Origin: an uncultured Saprospiraceae bacterium
GTDB taxonomy: Bacteria > Bacteroidota > Bacteroidia > Chitinophagales > Saprospiraceae
Assembly: GCA_937952155.1 (NCBI GenBank)
Contig: CALFYH010000323.1
Span: forward strand, 1-5,117
Direction of reading: 5' to 3'
DNA length: 5,117 nucleotides
The notes under the pieces were generated by a model. It ran no database searches, was not told where the DNA came from, and saw only the letters and a program-made list of their open reading frames with translations. Position numbers and translations under genes: made by a program. This document shows, one piece after another, positions 1-5,117 of this stretch (the first letter of the stretch is position 1; each line of letters opens with the position of its first letter).

Positions 1-39
1 CGAGGAGTACAAGGAAATAAAATAATCTTCCATTTTTAT

Positions 40-489
40 ATGAACCTAAATTATCACTGTGTCCAGATAGAATTCGGCACACCAGAATTTGATGAAGCTT
101 TGCGTCTACGAGACCTTGTCTTGCGAAAACCTTTGAAAATGGAATTTAACGCTGAAGACATAGCCACAGAATACGATTCATTCCACATCGCCTGCTATCA
201 CAATGTTACCAGCGAACTTGGCGCATTTTTGATATTAAAGCCTGGATCTGATGATAAACTCAAAATGAGACAGGTAGCTGTCCATCCAGATCTTCAATCC
301 CAAGGCCTTGGATCATTTTTGGTAAATGAAAGCGAAAAATTTGCACATTACAAAGGATTTAAGGTTATAGAACTTCACGCTAGGGACACAGCAGTAGAAT
401 TTTACAAAAAAGCAGGTTATTCAATTCGCGGAGAATGCTTCAAAGAAGTCGGTATAGATCATTATTTTATGTATAAAATATTATCATAA
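40..489 (+). CDS. GNAT family N-acetyltransferase, substrate unknown
   Basis: A complete 149-residue protein with the size and layout of a single-domain GNAT acetyltransferase, which would move an acetyl group from acetyl-CoA to an amine; the acceptor cannot be read from sequence. The N-terminal part (about residues 11-40, FGTPEFDEALRLRD then VLRKPL) resembles a recurring GNAT subgroup. Motif A covers residues 76-95, with the pyrophosphate-binding loop Q86-S-Q-G-L-G91 (Q/RxxGxG) after strand MRQVAVHP. Motif B follows as EFYKKAGY (120-127), and the C-terminus has the typical GIDHYFMYK strand (138-146). No signal peptide or membrane segment is visible, so it should be cytoplasmic. ATG at 40 is the first usual start codon in its frame within the window; the frame stays open to the left edge, but the family-like N-terminus begins just after this Met. 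No Shine-Dalgarno is seen. Fold is well supported; function beyond that is unknown. Confidence 0.9.
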   Translation: MNLNYHCVQIEFGTPEFDEALRLRDLVLRKPLKMEFNAEDIATEYDSFHIACYHNVTSELGAFLILKPGSDDKLKMRQVAVHPDLQSQGLGSFLVNESEKFAHYKGFKVIELHARDTAVEFYKKAGYSIRGECFKEVGIDHYFMYKILS

Positions 490-577
490 TACATAACTTG
501 AATCTAAAACTTTTCATCTGTAGTTTACTCCTAGATTAAATCTTAAATAATTACAATAAAATAATTTATTAATATTT

Positions 578-605
578 TTTGAATTCACCTTTTTTCCTTT
601 TCTTG
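578..605 (+). promoter_or_regulatory. Weak candidate promoter for the esterase-like gene
   Basis: The 132-bp gap 490-621 is very AT-rich and holds no clear gene. Within it, TTTG at 578-581 could act as a Bacteroidota -33 element, followed after 16 bp by TTTTCTTG at 598-605, which matches the TAnnTTTG -7 consensus with two mismatches. Transcription would then begin roughly 10-15 bases before the ATG at 622. A second reading treats TATTTTTTG (573-581) as a -7 element with one extra base, but no TTG is well placed upstream of it. Both matches are poor, and T-rich DNA yields such matches by chance. Confidence 0.2.
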
Positions 606-621
606 CAGCAAAATATAATTC

Positions 622-1353
622 ATGCACAGAGATATACAAAAGTGGTACAGCCCTACCCTAAATAAGGAAATGGAAATAGTCGAGTATGGTCATTTCGGGC
701 CAGCTATCCTATTGTTGCCTACAGCAGCCGCAGACTATCTCGAATATGAACGATTTTTACTCATAGATTCTATCGCTCAATACATAGATAGTGGTAAAGT
801 AAAAGTGTATTCTATAAATTCTATCAATAATGAAAGTTGGTTGAATAATAAATTGGATGGTCGTACCAAGGTAGTAAGACACAATCAGTTCAACCACTAT
901 GTGTACAATGAAGTAGTGCCATTTATAAAAGGAAGGACTAGCAAGGATACACCGATCATTACTTGTGGTGCTTCATTTGGTGCGCTTCATGCAGCCAATC
1001 TATTTTTCAAAAATCCTTGGGCAATCAGAGGCTGCATAGCTATGTCCGGTTTGTACGATTTGGGACAATATACTAAGAGTTACTGGGACGAAGATTGTTA
1101 TTGGAATAGTCCGCTTCATTACCTGAAAGACTTACAAGATGAAAACCATCTGAATACCATTAGAAGTTCACAACACATCCATATCCTCACAGGATCAGGA
1201 GATTATGAAGATCCAAGTGGCTCTCGTTATATCTCAGGTTTGCTCAATCACAGGAATATACCTCATGATCTGGACATCTGGGGCTATGATATCAAGCATG
1301 ACTGGCCAACATGGCGTGCGATGATGCCTTACCTTTTGGAAACAAAATTTTAA
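622..1353 (+). CDS. Alpha/beta-hydrolase, esterase-like (COG4947-type)
   Basis: A complete 243-residue alpha/beta-hydrolase of the 'esterase/lipase superfamily enzyme' group. It has the group's opening (KWYSPTLNKEMEIVEYGHFG, residues 7-26), the ESW block (71-73), and nucleophile elbow G116-A-S-F-G120 (GxSxG) with probable catalytic Ser118, followed by the MSGLYDL block (141-147). The catalytic acid is probably Asp194 in GSGD (Glu196 or Asp197 are alternatives), and the histidine is probably His226 in KHDWPTW. With the triad present, it is likely an active serine hydrolase, but the substrate is unknown. No signal peptide or membrane helix is seen, so it is probably cytoplasmic. The start is well fixed: a TAA in the same frame at 616-618 lies one codon before the ATG, and homology-like sequence begins within the first ten residues. 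Oddly, the usual PTSxGRF segment reads PTAAADY (33-39). The gene converges on mfd with 6 bp between stop codons. Confidence 0.87.
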   Translation: MHRDIQKWYSPTLNKEMEIVEYGHFGPAILLLPTAAADYLEYERFLLIDSIAQYIDSGKVKVYSINSINNESWLNNKLDGRTKVVRHNQFNHYVYNEVVPFIKGRTSKDTPIITCGASFGALHAANLFFKNPWAIRGCIAMSGLYDLGQYTKSYWDEDCYWNSPLHYLKDLQDENHLNTIRSSQHIHILTGSGDYEDPSGSRYISGLLNHRNIPHDLDIWGYDIKHDWPTWRAMMPYLLETKF

Positions 1354-1359
1354 TAAAAA

Positions 1360-4300
1360 TCAAAGTTGAATTTTAGAGACGATCTCTTCTAGAATTCCTC
1401 TAGCTTCTTTGAGTGTCTTTACATTTTCTTTGGACATGATGAGATGGTTATTGGATTGCTTCATCGTCAACCCACGGATATGACCTGTCACAGACATATA
1501 TTGCATTATCTGTTGAAAAGTTGGTGTCTCAAAAAAGATAGATTGTGGATTGGAGATAAAATAACTATTCATCTTCCTGTTCTTCAAGACGATACGTTCG
1601 AAACCAAGTTTTTTAGCTAAAGTACGGATACGCAATCCATCAAACAATTCATTTACTTGAGTCGGTACCGTACCAAATCTATCTTTCAGCATATTGCCAA
1701 ATTTTACAATATCCTCTTCTGCATCTATTTTATCCAGTTCGGTATATAGCGTCAGACGTTCCTGAATATTGGATACATAGCTATCAGGTATCAGCATCTC
1801 GATATCCGTATCTATATCTACATCCCGAACAAATATTTTCTTCAATGAGTTTTCAGTTTCGAATAGCTCTTTATAGTCAGTTTCTTTCAATTCAATGACG
1901 GCTTCCTCCAGGATTTTCTGATATGTTTCATAACCAATGTCCGCAATAAAGCCACTTTGTTCTGCACCAAGTAAATTGCCAGCACCACGTATATCCATGT
2001 CCTTCATCGCAATCTGAAATCCAGAACCCAAGTCTGAAAATTCTTCCAATGTTTTGAGCCTTTTTCTTGCTTCAGATGTGAGTACTGATAATGGTGGTGC
2101 AAAAAGATAACAAAACGCCCGTTTATTGGATCTCCCTACTCTACCACGCAATTGATGCAGATCACTCATACCGAACTGATGTGCATTGTTGATCAACATC
2201 GTATTAGCATTCGGTATATCCAATCCAGTTTCTATGATATTTGTACACACCAAGACATCATATTTTCCATCTATAAAGGATAAAAGTGTATTTTCGAGGT
2301 CGTGAGCTTCCATTTGTCCATGTGCTACAGCTACATCTACATCGGGACATAATGATCGCACAAGGTCTGCCATTTCATACAAACTCTTCACCCTATTGTG
2401 TACAAAAAAGACCTGACCTCCACGTTGCACCTCATAATAAATAGCTTCTTTGACCAATTCATCACTAAACACTCTACGTTCGGTATAAATCGGCTGCCTA
2501 TTCGGTGGCGGCGTACGGATGATAGATAGATCTCTTGCAGCCATCAGTGAGAATTGCAAGGTACGTGGTATCGGTGTTGCTGTCAATGTCAGTGTATCAA
2601 CATTCACCTGAATACTTCGCAGTTTTTCTTTTGCAGCTACGCCAAATTTTTGTTCTTCATCAATAATAAGTAGTCCTAAATTTTTGAATTTCAAGCTTTT
2701 ATTTAGCAAAGCATGGGTACCAATCAGGATCTCCACTTTGCCATCTTCAGCACCTTTGAATACTTCATTTTTTTCCTTAGTACTTCGAAATCTATTGATA
2801 TACTCTACAGTAGCACCAAACTCCTTAAGTCTGTCTGAAAATGTCTTATAGTGTTGCAATGCCAAAATAGTCGTAGGCACCAAAACCACCACTTGTTTTC
2901 CCGAAACGACGGCTTTGAACGCTGCTCGAATAGCTACTTCGGTCTTTCCAAATCCCACATCGCCGCAGATCAGCCTATCCATAGGATATTCGCGCTCCAT
3001 ATCTGTTTTGACATCCTGAGTTGCTGTCAATTGGTCTGGAGTATCTTCATAAATAAAAGATGCTTCTAGTTCTGTCTGCAAATATCCGTCAGGCGGAAAA
3101 GCAAATCCCTTTGATGCTTTACGTTGTGCGTACAATTTGATCAATTCTCTTGCGATATCCTTTACCTTGGCTTTGGTCTTGCGCTTGAGTGCCTTCCAAG
3201 CATCACCACCTATTTTGTTAAGTTTGGGTTCGGTGCCGTCTTTACCTACATAACGCGATATTTTATGTAGCGAATTGATACCAACATAAAGAATATCATT
3301 GTTTTGGTAAATAAGGCGCACGGTCTCTTGCTTGTGACCATTGATATCGATTGTTTCTAATCCCGAATATCTACCTATGCCATGATCTATATGGGTCACA
3401 TAATCCCCAGGTTGAAGTTCCTTAAGCATTTTTAGGCTGATCGCCATATCTTCTGTAAATCCCTGCTTGAGTTTATACCTATGGAATCGCTCGAATATCT
3501 GATGATCTGTATAACAAGCCACTTTATTGACATGATCCAAAAATCCTGCATGCACCGACTTATTTAGTGGATGAAACTGCACGCTTACACCCATATCTTC
3601 AAAGATATTGTAAAAACGCTCTATTTGCTTTGGATTGTCTGTAAAGATGTAATTGACGTATTCTTTAGAAGTATTTTCCTTTAGATTTTCAATCAGAAGA
3701 TTGAAGTTTTTATTGAAAGATGGCTGAGCCGATGCTTCGAAGGTAATCGTGTTTTGAGCCTTAAAATATTGGGATTTCGACAGCAAAAGTGTATTATAAT
3801 CAGAAATTTCACCTATAATTTCCTGCGGATAAATGAAAGCCCGCTCATTAAAGACTTCTTGCAACTCTTCTTCAGACTTTACTGTAATACTTTGGGCATA
3901 AGTCTCTGTTTTCTCAAAACAAATTTGCAGCTTATCCACCAGTATATCTGGCTCAGCAACCCAAACACACGTATCAGGTGCAAAGACTTTGAAAATGCTT
4001 ATTTTCTGATCTTGTTTGAACTTATTATTGATATTGGGAATAATAGAAACTGATGCAATATCTTGTACTGATAGTTGTGTCGTTGGATTGAATGTACGAA
4101 TACTTTCTACTTCAATGTCAAACATCTCAATCCTATATGGCCATTCATTTCCATAGCTAAAAATATCAATAATACCACCACGTATAGAAAACTGTCCAGG
4201 CTGATAGACAAATTCGACTCTATCGAATCCATACATCACCAATAATTCTATCATGGTGTTGATATCCAAAGTGGCATTTTTTTCAATACTTATCTTGTCT

Positions 4301-4728
4301 TTATCAAGTAATGTTGGATCAACCGCTTTCTCAAAAATGGCTTCGGGATACGAAACTAGGATTTGATTTTTGCCTTTAGCACTGTGAATTTTATTAATGG
4401 TTTCCGTTCGAATCAGCACATTGTTCTTGTCCAATTCGTCATACTGTAATGGTCGCTTAAATGAATCGGGAAAGAAGTGAATTGTCTTATTTTCGAAGAT
4501 AGATTGAAGCGTATTTTGCACATAGGCTGCTGCTTCTTTGTCCGAAGCTATGTAGATGTGCGATCTTTTCTGATTTAGAAAAGCTCCTGAAAGTACAAAG
4601 CAGTCCAAGGCACCGACGATACCCTTCAGCTGCACACAATCAGGCATTTCACCTGATGATAAATTATTGATTTCCTGTGTCTGTGGATTACCTTCGTATA
4701 ATCCAATCAGTTCCTGAATATTACTCAC
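1360..4728 (-). CDS. mfd: Transcription-repair coupling factor Mfd
   Basis: A full-length Mfd of 1122 residues (E. coli 1148). This ATP-driven DNA translocase binds RNA polymerase stalled at lesions, pushes it off, and recruits UvrA for nucleotide excision repair. The UvrB-like N-terminal region spans about 30-230; R183, R199 and F203 align with the E. coli UvrA-contact residues R165, R181 and F185, as I recall that sequence. The RNA polymerase-interacting domain lies at about 437-495 (GDYVTHIDHGIGRYSGLE). The motor has Walker A GDVGFGKT (589-596), Walker B DEEQ (690-693), TATPIPRT (716-723), motif V TNIIETGLDIP (829-839) and motif VI QLRGRVGR (859-866). The TRG region ends near RGAGNLLG (914-921), and the C-terminal regulatory domain is about 965-1115. 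The start is GTG: TAA at 4744-4746 closes the frame six codons upstream, no other usual start lies between, and residues 4-18 look like other Bacteroidota Mfd N-termini. ATG at codon 28 (4647) is the fallback. No frameshift is seen. Confidence 0.98.
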   Translation of the reverse strand: MSNIQELIGLYEGNPQTQEINNLSSGEMPDCVQLKGIVGALDCFVLSGAFLNQKRSHIYIASDKEAAAYVQNTLQSIFENKTIHFFPDSFKRPLQYDELDKNNVLIRTETINKIHSAKGKNQILVSYPEAIFEKAVDPTLLDKDKISIEKNATLDINTMIELLVMYGFDRVEFVYQPGQFSIRGGIIDIFSYGNEWPYRIEMFDIEVESIRTFNPTTQLSVQDIASVSIIPNINNKFKQDQKISIFKVFAPDTCVWVAEPDILVDKLQICFEKTETYAQSITVKSEEELQEVFNERAFIYPQEIIGEISDYNTLLLSKSQYFKAQNTITFEASAQPSFNKNFNLLIENLKENTSKEYVNYIFTDNPKQIERFYNIFEDMGVSVQFHPLNKSVHAGFLDHVNKVACYTDHQIFERFHRYKLKQGFTEDMAISLKMLKELQPGDYVTHIDHGIGRYSGLETIDINGHKQETVRLIYQNNDILYVGINSLHKISRYVGKDGTEPKLNKIGGDAWKALKRKTKAKVKDIARELIKLYAQRKASKGFAFPPDGYLQTELEASFIYEDTPDQLTATQDVKTDMEREYPMDRLICGDVGFGKTEVAIRAAFKAVVSGKQVVVLVPTTILALQHYKTFSDRLKEFGATVEYINRFRSTKEKNEVFKGAEDGKVEILIGTHALLNKSLKFKNLGLLIIDEEQKFGVAAKEKLRSIQVNVDTLTLTATPIPRTLQFSLMAARDLSIIRTPPPNRQPIYTERRVFSDELVKEAIYYEVQRGGQVFFVHNRVKSLYEMADLVRSLCPDVDVAVAHGQMEAHDLENTLLSFIDGKYDVLVCTNIIETGLDIPNANTMLINNAHQFGMSDLHQLRGRVGRSNKRAFCYLFAPPLSVLTSEARKRLKTLEEFSDLGSGFQIAMKDMDIRGAGNLLGAEQSGFIADIGYETYQKILEEAVIELKETDYKELFETENSLKKIFVRDVDIDTDIEMLIPDSYVSNIQERLTLYTELDKIDAEEDIVKFGNMLKDRFGTVPTQVNELFDGLRIRTLAKKLGFERIVLKNRKMNSYFISNPQSIFFETPTFQQIMQYMSVTGHIRGLTMKQSNNHLIMSKENVKTLKEARGILEEIVSKIQL

Positions 4729-4732
4729 TTGG

Positions 4733-4761
4733 CAAAGATAAGTTTAATTTTGATATTCAAA
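4733..4761 (-). promoter_or_regulatory. Bacteroidota-type promoter of mfd
   Basis: On the minus strand TATCTTTG (4740-4733) is an exact match to the TAnnTTTG -7 element used by the primary sigma factor of Bacteroidota. A TTTG at 4761-4758 precedes it by 17 bp and can serve as the -33 element; another TTG at 4766-4764 sits 23 bp away. The last G of the -7 element is only four bases before the GTG start of mfd. Transcription would therefore begin at or within a few bases of the start codon, giving a leaderless or nearly leaderless mRNA. The terminator hairpin upstream fits with mfd having its own promoter. Consensus quality is high, but the unusual closeness to the start leaves some doubt. Confidence 0.6.
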
Positions 4762-4811
4762 AGCAAGGATTACTTAAAGATAGCTTGTTTGCTTAATTGT
4801 TTTTTTCATAA

Positions 4812-4849
4812 AAAATGAAGAGCCAAATTAAAATTTACCTCTTCATTTT
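4812..4849 (-). terminator. Hairpin terminator after the TPR-like gene
   Basis: An 11-bp perfect inverted repeat: AAAATGAAGAG at 4812-4822 and CTCTTCATTTT at 4839-4849, around a 16-base AT-rich loop. Read on the minus strand it begins 14 bases after the TAA of the upstream gene, and its descending arm runs into a T tract (4815-4810), as in an intrinsic terminator. The stem has only four G-C pairs and the T tract partly overlaps it, so termination may be incomplete. The other strand also ends in a T-rich run, but no plus-strand gene needs termination here. Confidence 0.65.
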
Positions 4850-4863
4850 ATTATTAAATAATT

Positions 4864-5117
4864 TTATGGTTTGGTTTCTCCCTCACTATCAACGTTGCCT
4901 TCATTTTCTGCCCTTTCAGCATCGTTTCTTGGTATGATATGACGACTCTTCATGTGATGAAATTCAAGTTGTTTTTTAATTTTGGTTGACTCATCAACAA
5001 TATCTTCACCATCATCCTTTTCTAGATCAAGGGCAATCATTTTATTACCAATTTCAATGGCCTTATCATGCATGTCCAAATATTGAAAAATGGTAGCAAG
5101 ATTAAAAAGTGTTGCTG
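4864..5117 (-). CDS. C-terminal end of a TPR-like protein (partial)
   Basis: The frame stays open from its TAA (4866-4864) to the right window edge, so only the last 83 residues are visible and the true start lies outside. A TTG at 5079 is not a convincing start, because the reading continues upstream with sensible helical sequence (ATLFNLATIFQY). The stretch from LFNLATIFQYLD through KAIEIGNKMIALD has the helix-turn-helix spacing of a tetratricopeptide repeat (NLA in helix A; a small Ala-Ile pair opening helix B), pointing to a protein-interaction scaffold. After it come a short helical KIKKQLEFHH segment and a charged, Glu/Asp/Asn-rich tail ending GETKP, which is probably disordered. The gene is followed by a hairpin terminator and then mfd in the same direction, 135 bp away. 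The repeat is called by eye from a single unit, and no specific function can be given. Confidence 0.75.
   Translation of the reverse strand, partial: ATLFNLATIFQYLDMHDKAIEIGNKMIALDLEKDDGEDIVDESTKIKKQLEFHHMKSRHIIPRNDAERAENEGNVDSEGETKP

Noticed and set aside
2..25. Possible tail of an upstream plus-strand gene (EEYKEIK then TAA at 23-25), which would put the acetyltransferase gene 14 bp behind it.
   Set aside because: Only seven codons are visible and other frames are equally short; a plausible charged tail is not enough to call a gene.
501..537. Bulged inverted repeat after the acetyltransferase gene (AATCTAAAAC with GTTT at 523-526 and TAGATT at 532-537), considered as a terminator.
   Set aside because: The stem is interrupted by a five-base one-sided bulge, is AT-rich and has no T tract after it.
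2851..3069. Plus-strand open frame of 72 codons inside mfd.
   Set aside because: It lies opposite the Mfd motor domain coding sequence, has no recognisable domain, and is explained as a shadow of the real gene.
3754..4053. Plus-strand open frame of 99 codons inside mfd.
   Set aside because: It is antisense to the Mfd N-terminal half, has no domain or promoter of its own that I can see, and reads as a chance frame.
1360..4728. Whether the large minus-strand gene could be RecG or another superfamily 2 helicase rather than Mfd.
   Set aside because: The UvrB-like N-terminal region, the RNA polymerase-interacting domain and the C-terminal regulatory domain are all present in Mfd order, and RecG lacks them.
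4801..4815. TTTTTT-CAT-AAAAAA inverted repeat next to the terminator hairpin.
   Set aside because: A run of T beside a run of A is naturally self-complementary; it is best seen as the T tract and flank of the terminator at 4812-4849.

Overview
The window looks like a piece of a chromosome from an AT-rich member of the Bacteroidota. This rests on an exact TAnnTTTG-type -7 element in front of mfd, starts without Shine-Dalgarno sequences, an Mfd N-terminus resembling other Bacteroidota Mfd proteins, and a DEEQKFGV Walker B box. The assignment below phylum is open. All calls come from reading the sequence; no database search was run.

Layout from left to right. A complete plus-strand gene (40-489) encodes a small GNAT-family N-acetyltransferase. 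After a 132-bp AT-rich gap comes a complete plus-strand gene (622-1353) for an alpha/beta-hydrolase of the COG4947 esterase-like family. It is convergent with a large minus-strand gene (1360-4728), separated by only 6 bp. That gene is mfd, the full-length transcription-repair coupling factor, and it uses a GTG start. Upstream of mfd lies a 135-bp gap with a Bacteroidota-type promoter almost touching the GTG and a hairpin terminator. Beyond it is the C-terminal end of another minus-strand gene (4864 to the window edge), which appears to carry a tetratricopeptide-like repeat and a charged tail.

The genes do not form an obvious pathway. Mfd is a housekeeping DNA-repair translocase that removes stalled RNA polymerase and recruits UvrA. 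The acetyltransferase and esterase are small soluble enzymes of unknown substrate. The hairpin between the TPR-like gene and mfd, together with the dedicated mfd promoter, suggests that mfd is transcribed on its own.

I see no mobile element, CRISPR array, tRNA or rRNA, and no convincing new multi-gene system. The points most worth a second look are the near-leaderless GTG start of mfd, a small palindrome inside its promoter, and an altered oxyanion-region motif in the esterase-like protein.
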